Assembly (NCBI GenBank): GCA_903834925.1
Contig: CAILLA010000138.1
Coordinates: 49,293 to 113,292, forward strand
From: an uncultured Schlesneria sp.
Lineage (GTDB): Bacteria; Planctomycetota; Planctomycetia; Planctomycetales; Planctomycetaceae
Length of the DNA stretch: 64,000 nt
Direction of reading: 5' to 3'
The stretch's first letter is position 1, and every line of letters starts with the position of its first letter. A model generated the notes under the pieces. The model worked only from the letters and a program-made list of their open reading frames with translations, had not been told where the DNA came from and searched no databases. The position numbers and the translations under genes were made by a program. This document shows positions 39,239-47,940 of this stretch, in pieces.

Positions 39239-40612
39239 ATGCGTTTTCTGTTACTGATTGCCGGTGCAGCCCTCTTTGCAAACGGAATGGTCGTTCGTGC
39301 AGAAGACCGTAAATTTCCGTATGAAGCGATCGTTGAAACAGAAAATGGGGAAAACGTTCGCAGTGGGCCGGGGCCGAAATACTATCCCACCGACAAGCTT
39401 CAGAAGGGTGATCGAGTCATGGTCCACCGCCACGATCCGGGTGGTTGGTGCATGATCACGCCCCCTCCTGGAAGCTTCAGTTGGATCCGCGCCGAACATG
39501 TGCAAAAGAGCGGTAAGGACAGCGGTGTTCTGAAAGCTAATGGAGTCGTAGTCCATATTGGCAGTACGATTAATCCTGATGAATTCACCACGGTTCAGGC
39601 GAATCTCTCGAAGAGTGATGCTGTTGAGATTCTCGGCGAGAAGAATTTCAATTTCGAAGACGGTCCGCGTCTGATGTACAAAATCAGTCCCGTCAAGCGA
39701 GAGTGGCGTTGGATTCCTCGTAAATCGATCGTCGCCGTGGATGCACTTCGGCAAGATCCCTTTCCCCCCGAACAACCACAACGCAAGAAGCGGACTGGGC
39801 CAGTCGCCAATGCGGAGGACGAAACTTTCGCGCAACCGATTTCGACCGGATCGACTTCGAATGACACTGTCGTCGAATCAACGGCCCGCTCTGAAAAACA
39901 AACGTCAGCGACGGCTGGCGTGCGACGGACTGGGCCGGATGCGGAACAACTGACTGCCGGGCGAACGAGGCTCGATGAAATTGATAATCACTTCCGTGAA
40001 ATGATTCGACAGGAACCGCCGACCTGGGATCTTGATTCGCTGGAAAACCTATACAAAGAACTTGATGAAGAGTTAGAGATTGCATCTATCACTTCGGCAA
40101 TTGTGCTTCGATTGGATGCCGTGAAGCGATACCGGGGAATTCAAAAGAATTACCTGGAGTTTTCTCAACTCTCGTCAGAAACCAAACAGCGCGATGCGCA
40201 GTTGATGGCGGTACAGGCCCAGCCTGGGGCTGGCCAGCAACCTGTTGCGGGGCCCAATTCGGTTGCTTCTACTGCTCCACAGATCGCAATGGCACCGGTT
40301 CAACCGACGATGCAACAACCCCCAGCTCAACGACCCGTCCAGGCTCAGCCACCAGCACAGGCTCCCGCGTTCGACGGAGCGGGAATCGTGCAGAAAATGG
40401 CGAAGACATTCCCCGGTGGTCCACAGTACGTCTTGATTGCACCCGACGGTCGGATGCTGTCATTTCTTACGGCGGAACCAGGAGTCGACCTGAATCGCCA
40501 TGTCGGTCGAGCGATGGGAATTATCGGCCAACGTGTCCACCGAAACGACTGGAACGCCGATGCGATCACCGTTCGCAGCCTGCAACCCGTCCAATTGAAA
40601 GGGACTCGCTGA
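39239..40612 (+). CDS. Exported protein with bacterial SH3 domain
   Basis: This is about 457 residues with a signal peptide (RFLLLIAGAALFANGMVVRA). An SH3b-type domain follows at about 25-95 (ENVRSGPGPKYYPTDKLQKG, then VMVHRHDPGGWCMI), and a second related segment may follow (VHIGSTINPDEF). The rest is a low-complexity region rich in Gln, Pro and Ala and a C-terminal stretch with no recognised domain. SH3b domains commonly bind cell-wall material. ATG at 39239 has GGAGG about 8 nt upstream, preferred over the ATG at 39224. Confidence 0.75.
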   Translation: MRFLLLIAGAALFANGMVVRAEDRKFPYEAIVETENGENVRSGPGPKYYPTDKLQKGDRVMVHRHDPGGWCMITPPPGSFSWIRAEHVQKSGKDSGVLKANGVVVHIGSTINPDEFTTVQANLSKSDAVEILGEKNFNFEDGPRLMYKISPVKREWRWIPRKSIVAVDALRQDPFPPEQPQRKKRTGPVANAEDETFAQPISTGSTSNDTVVESTARSEKQTSATAGVRRTGPDAEQLTAGRTRLDEIDNHFREMIRQEPPTWDLDSLENLYKELDEELEIASITSAIVLRLDAVKRYRGIQKNYLEFSQLSSETKQRDAQLMAVQAQPGAGQQPVAGPNSVASTAPQIAMAPVQPTMQQPPAQRPVQAQPPAQAPAFDGAGIVQKMAKTFPGGPQYVLIAPDGRMLSFLTAEPGVDLNRHVGRAMGIIGQRVHRNDWNADAITVRSLQPVQLKGTR

Positions 40613-40724
40613 TTCCCATTTTGGACTCATTCGAAGTGTGATCGAAACGGGTTTGCCCTTTCTTCTTGGGAATCACAGCTTTACTCTGTCATGAACACGG
40701 CGACACTTTTTAAAGAAGCGTTTC

Positions 40725-41687
40725 ATGGCAACCGATCCTTTCCTTCCGCGACATCCTCGTGCAGCAGCGGTGCTTTCGCTGATCGGCAACACCGCACTCG
40801 TTCCACTACGGTTCGAGGCGGAAGGGTTAACGATTCACGCAAAATGTGAGTTTCTCAATCCGAGTGGAAGTATCAAAGATCGATTGGCGAAAACCGTGCT
40901 TGTGGATGCCGAGCGGCGAGGTCTATTGCAACCCGACTCTGTGATCCTTGAATGTTCCAGTGGAAATACCGGGATCGCCCTGTCAATGCTCGGTGCCGCC
41001 ATGGGCTATCGGGTGACAATTCTGATGTCGCAAGGGGCGAGCGTCGAGCGGAGACATCTGATCCAGCAACTTGGGGCGAAGCTGATCTTGTTTGAGAGCG
41101 AAGGGCGTTACCAGACCGGGATCACGAAGTCGCGCGAGATGGCCGCCGAAGACAGCAAATATTTTTTGCCGCGTCAGTTTGAAAACGTCCTGAACGTGGA
41201 AGATCACGAACGGCATACGGGGCCCGAGATCATCGAACAACTGGATGGACCGGTTGACGCATTTGTCACGGGATACGGCACTGGCGGAACATTGGCTGGG
41301 ATTGGAAAGGCAATTAAGTCTCGGTATCCAGAGGCGAAGGTCTACGCGATGGAACCGTCGGAAGCTGCGCTGCTTCTCGGCGAAATGCCCTGCTGCCATC
41401 AGATTGAGGGGATTGCTGACGGATTTATTCCCCAATTACTCAAGGATGCTCCGCTCGACGGTGAAGTCAAAGTGACCAGTCGCGATGCGATGGCGATGAC
41501 AAAACGTCTGCACCGTGAGTTCGGTTTATTGGTGGGGACTTCCTCAGGTGCCAATGTTGTTGCTGCTCTAAAGCTTGCTCGCGATCTGGGGCCAGAAAAA
41601 CGGGTTGTCACTTTATTGTGTGACCGTGCGGAACGATATTTCAGCACGTCGTTGTTTGACCATTCTCCCAATTCATCGCATCAATAG
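40725..41687 (+). CDS. cysK: PLP-dependent cysteine synthase family protein
   Basis: This is a 320-residue fold-type II PLP enzyme. NPSGSIKDRLAK contains the Schiff-base lysine, SSGNTGIALSM is the substrate/sulfate loop, and GTGGTLAGIGKAIK binds the cofactor phosphate. The reaction is expected to be O-acetylserine plus sulfide giving cysteine, although cystathionine beta-synthase-like or O-phosphoserine-dependent variants share these motifs. No serine acetyltransferase gene is adjacent. The gene is followed by a partial CCAAAGTAG element and the clpX terminator. Confidence 0.87.
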   Translation: MATDPFLPRHPRAAAVLSLIGNTALVPLRFEAEGLTIHAKCEFLNPSGSIKDRLAKTVLVDAERRGLLQPDSVILECSSGNTGIALSMLGAAMGYRVTILMSQGASVERRHLIQQLGAKLILFESEGRYQTGITKSREMAAEDSKYFLPRQFENVLNVEDHERHTGPEIIEQLDGPVDAFVTGYGTGGTLAGIGKAIKSRYPEAKVYAMEPSEAALLLGEMPCCHQIEGIADGFIPQLLKDAPLDGEVKVTSRDAMAMTKRLHREFGLLVGTSSGANVVAALKLARDLGPEKRVVTLLCDRAERYFSTSLFDHSPNSSHQ

Positions 41688-41701
41688 CATCGAAACAAAT
41701 A

Positions 41702-41795
41702 CTTCGTTTGAATTCCTGATTTGAGAGCATGCTGTTTCGTATTCGCTTGGTTTTCGGACAATGCTCATCACGCGGAGCGATGATGGCTACTTTGG
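41702..41795. repeat. Partial copy of the CCAAAGTAG element
   Basis: The 35-bp right-hand TIR (ATGCTCATCACGCGGAGCGA onward) occupies 41761-41795. The preceding 59 bp match, in reverse orientation, the left interior of the element at 27368. The opposite TIR is missing, so this is a half element. Confidence 0.75.
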
Positions 41796-41963
41796 TCTGA
41801 CGTAGAACTTCCCTGGTTTCATTACCTTTTGCCTTGGCGTTTTTGCATTAAATTCCAATTGAATTCGTTTATTCTTGTGGGAAACCCGTTCTTGAAACAC
41901 CAAAGAGCACAGCTTCAAAGCTTGCGCGTCGGGCTATCGTTACAGGTGGTTTTAGCAACAAAA

Positions 41964-41994
41964 AAAGCCCGACCGGGCTTACCGGTCGGGCTTT
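41964..41994 (-). terminator. Intrinsic terminator of clpX
   Basis: A perfect 13-bp stem (AAAGCCCGACCGG with CCGGTCGGGCTTT, loop of five bases) lies about 20 bp past the clpX stop. On the minus strand it is followed by a run of T. This is a textbook intrinsic terminator in the clpX direction. Confidence 0.88.
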
Positions 41995-42014
41995 ATCTAT
42001 TTTCGTTTCACTGA

Positions 42015-43310
42015 TTATGCAGCTGTTGCGGAATCGTCGAGCGGTCGAAGCGATTTCTCGCCTCGAATCACTTCTGGAGTCAGGACATACTTCTTGCCAG
42101 GGGCCTGGTCGGGAAGATCGTACATGACTTCGAACATCGATTCTTCGACAACAGACCGAAGACCGCGAGCACCCGTATCTTTTTCTTTAGCGATGCGAGC
42201 GATCTCTCGCAGTGCATCGGGTGTAAACTCGAGTTCGGCATTCTCCATCTGGAAGAATTTTTGGTATTGCTTGACGAGCGAATTCTTTGGCTCGATCAGA
42301 ATCTTGACCAGGTCCTCTTCCGCGAGCGGCAGCAGAGCGCTCACGACGGGAAGGCGACCGACAAGTTCTGGAATCATCCCGTACTCGATGATGTCATCGG
42401 TGCAGGCCTGGCTGAGAAGTTTGCCGGATCGTGTCTTATTGTCTTCCTGTTCTGCTTTATTGGAAGCCCCAAAGCCGATCGTTCGTTTCCCCATCCGTTT
42501 GGCGATAATGTCTTCGAGTCCGACGAACGTTCCACCGCAGATAAACAGGATATTGGTCGTGTCGATCTGTATGTACTGTTGTTCCGGATGTTTGCGGCCC
42601 CCTTGCGGTGGTACGTTGGCAACCGTCCCTTCGAGCATCTTCAGCAAAGCCTGCTGAACACCCTCGCCGGAAACATCCCGAGTGATCGAGACGTTCTGTG
42701 ACGTCTTGCCGATCTTGTCGATTTCGTCGATGAAGACGATACCTCGTTGAGCGGTTTCGATGTCGAAATCTGCGGCATGCAGCAATTTCAACAGAAGGTT
42801 CTCAACGTCTTCGCCCACATAACCTGCTTCGGTAAGCGTTGTCGCGTCACCGATTGCGAAGGGAACTTGCAAGAGCCGGGCAAGTGTTCTTGCCATCAGC
42901 GTCTTACCCGATCCAGTGGGGCCGATCAGCAGGATATTCGACTTTTCAATTTCGACTTCGTTATCGACGTCGGCGGTTGCCATCAACCGTTTGTAGTGGT
43001 TGTGGACGGCGACGGACAGAATCTTTTTCGTCCGGTCCTGGCCGATCACGTATTGATTGAGATGTTCGGTAATCTCACGCGGGCTGGGGACTCGGTTGAA
43101 CAGTTTCGTCGAGCCACCGCGGCGACGCTTTTCCTGGTCCAGAATATTCTGGCACAGTTCGATGCATTCGCCACAAATGTAAACTTCATCCGGTCCCTCG
43201 ACGAGCGGGCCGACTTCTCGGTAGCTCTTTCGACAGAACGAACAGTTTGCATTTTTCTTGCCGGTTGAGCCACGCTTACCGGTCGACATAAAATCGCGTC
43301 CTGAGGCCAT
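42015..43310 (-). CDS. clpX: ATP-dependent Clp protease ATP-binding subunit ClpX
   Basis: This is a 431-residue AAA+ unfoldase that feeds substrates to ClpP. The N-terminal zinc-binding domain has CSFCRKS and CGECIELC. The ATPase core has Walker A GPTGSGKT, Walker [11 protein letters not shown], the substrate-contacting pore loop region [10 protein letters not shown], and sensor motifs near [10 protein letters not shown]. The length matches the family. ATG at 43310 has AGGA at 7 nt; a second ATG seven codons on (43289) also has AGGA. Unlike in many bacteria, clpP and tig are not adjacent, and the gene ends at its own terminator. Confidence 0.96.
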   Translation of the reverse strand: MASGRDFMSTGKRGSTGKKNANCSFCRKSYREVGPLVEGPDEVYICGECIELCQNILDQEKRRRGGSTKLFNRVPSPREITEHLNQYVIGQDRTKKILSVAVHNHYKRLMATADVDNEVEIEKSNILLIGPTGSGKTLMARTLARLLQVPFAIGDATTLTEAGYVGEDVENLLLKLLHAADFDIETAQRGIVFIDEIDKIGKTSQNVSITRDVSGEGVQQALLKMLEGTVANVPPQGGRKHPEQQYIQIDTTNILFICGGTFVGLEDIIAKRMGKRTIGFGASNKAEQEDNKTRSGKLLSQACTDDIIEYGMIPELVGRLPVVSALLPLAEEDLVKILIEPKNSLVKQYQKFFQMENAELEFTPDALREIARIAKEKDTGARGLRSVVEESMFEVMYDLPDQAPGKKYVLTPEVIRGEKSLRPLDDSATAA

Positions 43311-43505
43311 CAGCTATCCTTCAACGCTGCCGATTGAACTTCTTCAGTGAGTGACACAGTGGTGAAAGCTGGCGGCGCGTCCATGGCCTATTGTTGCAAA
43401 TGGGTTTTGCACGCTAATCCTTTTGCTCGTCCGTCATCCGTGAGGACGTTCCATCATTTTCTACAGTTGCGTTTCTCGCTGGTGTATTTTCCAGAAATCT
43501 CGCTC

Positions 43506-43829
43506 TTACTCCGTCTGTTTCGCTGAGTCGGTTTCGGCAGAAAATGCGTCTGGCTTTGCCTTTCCTGCGAGTAGCGTTTTTTGGGCGCTACTTGCTAACC
43601 GACTCCTGATTAATCGGAACTCGTCGTCCGACAGGCCACCCTCCTGATGTAATTCGCGGAACTGAGACAGCATTTCTAGCGTCCCATCCGCATTGTCGGA
43701 ATCTTCGCGAAAGTACGACCTAAACCCGAAAATCAACCAGATTGATGCTACAATTCCGACAACGAGTAGCCCCCATTGCCACGGAGACATCGCCTGTTGA
43801 AATTGATTCCATCGATTCCAGTCAACCAT
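43506..43829 (-). CDS. Small membrane protein with SHOCT-like C-terminus
   Basis: This is 107 residues from ATG at 43829, which has AGAGGA about 7 nt upstream; the frame opens at 43874. One membrane helix (WGLLVVGIVASIWLIFGF) is followed by a short helical region LSQFRELHQEGGLSDDEFRL resembling SHOCT domains. The function is unknown. It would be anchored in the inner membrane with the C-terminus in the cytoplasm. Confidence 0.65.
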   Translation of the reverse strand: MVDWNRWNQFQQAMSPWQWGLLVVGIVASIWLIFGFRSYFREDSDNADGTLEMLSQFRELHQEGGLSDDEFRLIRSRLASSAQKTLLAGKAKPDAFSAETDSAKQTE

Positions 43830-43907
43830 GATCGTTCCTCTCAGCCGATTCCGCCGAATTCCCTTCGCAAACATTCTCCCTAACGAAACTTTAGCGACTT
43901 AACTGAT

Positions 43908-44426
43908 TCACCAGCCACGCAATCTGGCTGCTTTCAACGCGAGATACAGCATAGCAAGATCCGTGCCCATCGTTCTCGCTGCCCCAAAAACACCTTCCAT
44001 CGTCGGTGTCGGCGGTTCCTGCCACTCGAGTTTGTACTGATTACACGGCACGATGAATTCAGCCACGACTAAGTTGTAGATTTGGAACGTCCTCAGGTCC
44101 AGTCCTGTTTGACCCACGCGAGTTATGATCGTCGGGTCGTTTTTGAAATTCCCATGGAGACGAGGTTCAAAGTTGTCGGCCAGCTGAATAGAATAATTCG
44201 TTCTGAGGAAATTGAGATTTCGAGTGAATCGCTCAAAGTCCTTTACACAGTCCCGAATAGCACGTTTTCCAAAAATACACGCCGCCTGACATCTGCCGAA
44301 TTGAATTTCTGCTTCCGCCCAAACGCGAAAGCGGAAATTGATCGTCTTGCCAAATTCGGCTGCGAGAACCAATCCATGAACTTTGATCAAAGACTTGAGC
44401 GTGCAATTGAACGTGGCCAGCGGCAA
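43908..44426 (-). CDS. Hypothetical protein, conflicts with the plus-strand frame
   Basis: This is an open frame of 172 codons. Its C-terminal half (QYKLEWQEPPTPTMEGVFG, TDLAMLYLALKAARL) has protein-like composition and codon use. I do not recognise the family and the start is uncertain. Its 5' part overlaps the plus-strand open frame that extends from 44082 into the gene at 44376. It stops 78 bp before the start of the small SHOCT-like gene on the same strand. Only one of the two strands is likely to be coding over 44082-44375. Confidence 0.4.
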   Translation of the reverse strand: MPLATFNCTLKSLIKVHGLVLAAEFGKTINFRFRVWAEAEIQFGRCQAACIFGKRAIRDCVKDFERFTRNLNFLRTNYSIQLADNFEPRLHGNFKNDPTIITRVGQTGLDLRTFQIYNLVVAEFIVPCNQYKLEWQEPPTPTMEGVFGAARTMGTDLAMLYLALKAARLRGW

Positions 44427-44867
44427 CGTGATGCTGAAACGCGCGAACGGGCGTTACAGGCATTAACAGAGGAAGAATGCCGTAATATTCATTCAAAGTC
44501 GCGCCTGGAACTGTCCGAGCATGTTGAGGCGGGATTGCATAAACTGGCCGACTATTTTCCTGGCTTTGATTATGAAACCTTGATGTCAGCCGATGGATGG
44601 GGAGCACGAATCCGGCGCGATGACCTCGCTCCCGGTCCGCCAGGAACAAAGGGGTTGGTTCATTTTTACAGTCATATCGAGATGCTGGTCCGGCCGTATT
44701 CGCCTACTCGAATCGTGGAACTTGTCGCTCGCGGAGCGATCCGCAATAAAGAGGTACTAAGCCGGTCGCACTTTCAGCAATTGACACAGGTGGACATTGA
44801 TGGATTCCGCGATGTCGTGGATCAATGGATTTTGGAATACGCCGAGAAATTCTCGGCACGTGCCTAG
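44376..44867 (+). CDS. Hypothetical protein upstream of KDPG aldolase
   Basis: This is 163 residues from ATG at 44376. It starts with a charged helical region (QRLERAIERGQRQRDAETRE) and continues with DYFPGFDYETLMSADGWGAR. I do not recognise a domain. It ends 21 bp before the aldolase start on the same strand, so the two are probably co-transcribed. The open frame extends upstream to 44082; the extension overlaps a minus-strand frame, and its status is unresolved. Confidence 0.65.
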   Translation: MNFDQRLERAIERGQRQRDAETRERALQALTEEECRNIHSKSRLELSEHVEAGLHKLADYFPGFDYETLMSADGWGARIRRDDLAPGPPGTKGLVHFYSHIEMLVRPYSPTRIVELVARGAIRNKEVLSRSHFQQLTQVDIDGFRDVVDQWILEYAEKFSARA

Positions 44868-44888
44868 TTGTTTGGAAAGGTTAAGCGA

Positions 44889-45533
44889 ATGAGTCGACAC
44901 GATGATCTTCAGCGAGTTTTAGATGGCGGCATCGTGGCCATCATTCGTGCCACATCGGGCGAACAGCTGGTCAAAGTGGCACGTGCTCTCTATGAAGGGG
45001 GGATCGATGTCATTGAGGTCACTTTCACGACCCCCGGTGTCGTCGATGTCATTTCGGCAGTACGAAAAGAATTTGGCAGCAAGATACTGCTCGGTGCCGG
45101 AACCGTTCTCGATCCGGAAACGGCGCGAACGGCAATCCTGGCTGGAGCCGAATTTCTGGTCTCCCCATGTGTCAACCTGGACATCATTAAGCTCGGGCTG
45201 CGATACGACAAATTGGTGATGCCAGGGGCCTACACGCCAACCGAAATTGTGACCGCATGGGAAGCGGGTGCGGATGTGGTCAAGCTTTTCCCCGCCGACA
45301 TCGGTGGCGCGCCGTATCTGAAAGCGCTGAAAGGGCCGCTTCCTCAAGTCCGTTTAATGCCTACCGGCGGCGTTAACCGCGAGACGTTAAAAGATTTCGT
45401 CAAAGCAGGTGCATGTGCCGTCGGTCTGGGTGGGCAACTCGTCGAGAAAGACGCTCTCGAACAAGGTAACTTCGCACGGATTCAAGAACTTGCGGCAGAA
45501 TACGTGCAACTCATGAGACAAGCCCGGTTGTGA
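44889..45533 (+). CDS. eda: KDPG/KHG aldolase
   Basis: This is a 214-residue class I aldolase of the Entner-Doudoroff type. GGIVAIIRATSGEQ, the conserved Glu in GGIDVIEVTFTTPG, GAGTVLDPETA, and the Schiff-base Lys in GADVVKLFPAD are all in place, and LMPTGGVN forms the phosphate site. It splits 2-keto-3-deoxy-6-phosphogluconate or a related keto-sugar acid to pyruvate and an aldehyde. ATG at 44889 has AAGG upstream. The neighbouring sugar-acid kinase is not in the window. Confidence 0.92.
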   Translation: MSRHDDLQRVLDGGIVAIIRATSGEQLVKVARALYEGGIDVIEVTFTTPGVVDVISAVRKEFGSKILLGAGTVLDPETARTAILAGAEFLVSPCVNLDIIKLGLRYDKLVMPGAYTPTEIVTAWEAGADVVKLFPADIGGAPYLKALKGPLPQVRLMPTGGVNRETLKDFVKAGACAVGLGGQLVEKDALEQGNFARIQELAAEYVQLMRQARL

Positions 45534-45544
45534 TTGGTGATCAG

Positions 45545-45645
45545 GGGTGCCACGGTCTTACCTTCTTCGGTAAGGCCGTGCTCTTTGGGCATGTGATCGA
45601 ACTTGAAGACACGGCTTTGTCGAGGACTCCAAAACCGTGGCACCC
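45545..45645. repeat. GTGCCAC-type hairpin repeat pair
   Basis: The left unit GGTGCCACGG folds as CACGG.CTTACC, loop TTCTTC, GGTAAG.CCGTG. The right unit (about 45610-45644) mirrors it and ends CCGTGGCACC. The arms resemble those of the element at 13007, but the left stem differs with compensating changes. Confidence 0.78.
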
Positions 45646-45977
45646 GGCAAAATTCTGCATTTTTTTGATTGTGCTGGGCCGTTGACCCTCGTCATCATTG
45701 ATGATGCGATTTGTCAACAAATCCCGTTAAAATAGGCAGTTTCGTCCATAGTGTAACGAATTGTGGGTGGATAACAGTTTGCGGACTTTGCGGGATGTAT
45801 ACGACGACGCCTGATGTTTGTCCGACTTTTCAGAATTTCAAAGATTTGACTAAAGCCTCTCATTGACCTGCGCGTTATCATAATTGACGGAATCCCGGCA
45901 AATTACCATCCGTGGTTGCGGGACGAAAATTCAGCGAAATGGCTTGGAACAATGTTCTATTGAGGGGGGAATCAATT
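45646..45977. promoter_or_regulatory. Leader region of the YTV protein gene
   Basis: About 330 bp without a gene separate the repeat pair from the YTV gene and presumably contain its promoter and 5' leader. A strong GAGGGGGGA ribosome-binding site lies at about 45962-45970, 7 nt before the ATG. No confident promoter hexamers are claimed. Confidence 0.5.
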
Positions 45978-47333
45978 ATGAAGAATGCGATGGTCAGTGC
46001 TTTTGCAGCGCTGGTAATCGCGGTTGCCGCATCACCAGATACGGCTTTGGCCGGGTGCTATTGTGGTGCCGCGAGTTACCGGTGCTGCCCAACGACTGCG
46101 TGTCAGCAGTCGTGCTGTTACACGACTCACCGTGTTGAACGGCAGACATGTCAACGAACGGTCTACGAAACGATTCAGGAGCCGCAAACATACACGGTCA
46201 ATCGAACCGTCTATGAAACGGCGTACGAGGATGTGACGGAAACACATCAGCGGATGGTCAACGAAGTCGCCTATCGCGAACAGGAGTACCAGGTCGCCAG
46301 GCAGGTCTACGAAACGTCCGATCGTGAAGAACGCTACACGGTCATGAAACCCGTTAGCGAAACTCTGTACCGTGACCAAACCTATACGACGCAAAAGCAA
46401 GTCTGGGACGAATCGACTCGCGAAGTTCGCCGTTGTGTTCAGCGACCAGTCACCGAAACGCTGGAGCGAGAATGTCGACAGACCGTCATGCGTCAGCAAA
46501 CGGAAGTGATCAACCAGGAACGTTGCTACACGGTCATGCGACCTGTCACAACCTACCGCACGGAAAAACAGGATTGTGGCCAGTGGACTCAGCAACAGGT
46601 TTACAATCCCGGTCGCTGCTGTCCAAAGATGGTTCCTGGTCCTTACGGGTGCCCACAGGTCTGCATGGTTCAGATGCCTGGATTCTACACTTGTAAACGA
46701 GTCTGGTGCCCAAACATCGTCGAACGACAGATCCCCTGCACCACGTACCAGCCTCAGGTGGTGCGTCAGTCCTGCCCGGTTACCGTCTGTAAGATGGTTC
46801 CAGAAACCATCGTGACGAAGGTGCCGTACACGGTCTGCCGGATGGTGACGGAGCAGGTCGTCGAAAAGGTCCCGGTCAAAACCTGTCGTATCGTCTGTGA
46901 ACAGCACGTGCAGAAGGTTCCGTATCAGGTCTGCCGCATGGTCGCCGAAGAATGTGTTCGCAAGGTGCCACATCAGGTCTGCCGCACGATCACGGAAACG
47001 AAGACCTGTCGAGTTCCTTACACAGTCTGTAAACAGGAGCCTTTCACGGTAACCAAGCGAGTCGCTCGATGCGTACCACGTGAAGTTCAGTCGACCTGTA
47101 CTCGGATGGTGTCGAAATGTGTTCCACGAGTGGAAAACTACGAAGTCTGCCGACTCGTTCCCGAAACTGTCTGCCCATCAAGCTGCAATTCCTGCAGTTC
47201 GGGCGGCTGTGCATCAGGAAATTGCGGTGTCCCCAAGGACACGCAGGTCGACATGAAGCCGATTCCTGAGGAAACCGTACCTGCATCAGGCAGCCCGATT
47301 TCTCACTTCACACGTCGCCGAATTAGTATCTGA
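45978..47333 (+). CDS. Cys-rich YTV-motif surface protein
   Basis: This is a 451-residue exported protein with a clear signal peptide (MVSAFAALVIAVAASPDTA). The mature part consists of short imperfect repeats such as VPYTVCRMVTEQVVEKVP and VPYQVCRMVAEECVRKVP, with YTV occurring five times and cysteines spaced regularly. An aromatic/Gln-rich half precedes a Cys-rich half. YTV-motif proteins have been reported from the insoluble cell-wall fraction of planctomycetes, so a disulfide-crosslinked envelope role is likely; that is knowledge of the family, not shown here. The very strong ribosome site and the downstream terminator suggest high, monocistronic expression. Confidence 0.85.
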   Translation: MKNAMVSAFAALVIAVAASPDTALAGCYCGAASYRCCPTTACQQSCCYTTHRVERQTCQRTVYETIQEPQTYTVNRTVYETAYEDVTETHQRMVNEVAYREQEYQVARQVYETSDREERYTVMKPVSETLYRDQTYTTQKQVWDESTREVRRCVQRPVTETLERECRQTVMRQQTEVINQERCYTVMRPVTTYRTEKQDCGQWTQQQVYNPGRCCPKMVPGPYGCPQVCMVQMPGFYTCKRVWCPNIVERQIPCTTYQPQVVRQSCPVTVCKMVPETIVTKVPYTVCRMVTEQVVEKVPVKTCRIVCEQHVQKVPYQVCRMVAEECVRKVPHQVCRTITETKTCRVPYTVCKQEPFTVTKRVARCVPREVQSTCTRMVSKCVPRVENYEVCRLVPETVCPSSCNSCSSGGCASGNCGVPKDTQVDMKPIPEETVPASGSPISHFTRRRISI

Positions 47334-47372
47334 TTGCCCTTGAGAATTCGGCCTCGAGCTTCCCTCCTCTTA

Positions 47373-47412
47373 ACGGGACGCAAATCAACTGGTTTGCGTC
47401 CCGTTTTAATTT
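47373..47412 (+). terminator. Intrinsic terminator of the YTV protein gene
   Basis: A 13-bp perfect stem (AACGGGACGCAAA with TTTGCGTCCCGTT, 8-base loop) is followed by TTAATTTT on the plus strand, 40 bp after the stop. A second hairpin (CGGTGTCG 47466-47473 with CGACACCG 47491-47498, then GTTTTTT) lies further on. Confidence 0.85.
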
Positions 47413-47538
47413 TAGCTTTTTCAAATGGGCGAGGGGATGCATGCCTTTTTAAATACTGACTTTTTCGGTGTCGTGAACCCAGAACTGTACCGACACCGAG
47501 TTTTTTGATTCTTTCGCCGTTATCAGGTTGGTCCCACT

Positions 47539-47928
47539 TCAATCGGAAGACCAACTACGGACATGCCGCTTCCAAAGCCGCTGCTGTTGTGCCAATCCCA
47601 CACCAGGATTGGCCACCATGATGCGGTCGGGTTCGCTGGCCAGGCTGGCTAGCAACTTGTACTGATGAGGGATCATCGGGTTGCCCCATTTCGCCATCAT
47701 CGGGCCGCTGCGGAACGGGTCCCCGCGATACGGGTTTGAAAGCATTTGTTCGACGTCGGCAGTCGACAAAAGCGATTCGAAGTCCATTCCCAGATTCGTG
47801 GCACGATCCCGATACGTCTGTGGAGCTGCAAGAGTAACCCGATGTCCCCGTTTCAGGATAGAAGACCCCAGTCCGAGATCGGGAAACACGTCGCCGTCGG
47901 TTCCGATTGTCGCCAGGATGACATTCAC
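47539..47928 (-). pseudogene. N-terminal fragment of a UGT-like glycosyltransferase
   Basis: This is 129 codons beginning NVILATIGTDGDVFPDLGLG, then KRGHRVTLAAPQTY, the start of the GT28/UGT-type glycosyltransferases acting on lipids, antibiotics or sterols. Family proteins are about 400 residues, and the nucleotide-sugar-binding half is missing. The sequence loses family character after ANPGVGLA and stops soon after. No continuation was seen in other frames down to the terminator region. It starts 12 bp after the AAA ATPase gene. It is probably a decayed gene. Confidence 0.65.
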
Positions 47929-47940
47929 CGGGTTCCCCTT

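Noticed and set aside
46032..46973. 313-codon minus-strand frame opposite the YTV gene
   Set aside because: Shadow of a strongly repetitive coding sequence; the plus strand has the signal peptide, ribosome site and terminator.
46786..47070. Regular short DNA repeats considered as a CRISPR array
   Set aside because: They are in-frame codon repeats of the YTV protein, without constant direct repeats and unique spacers.
47466..47498. Second hairpin after the YTV gene considered as terminator of the minus-strand glycosyltransferase fragment
   Set aside because: The T-run follows the stem only on the plus strand, so it does not fit the minus-strand gene.
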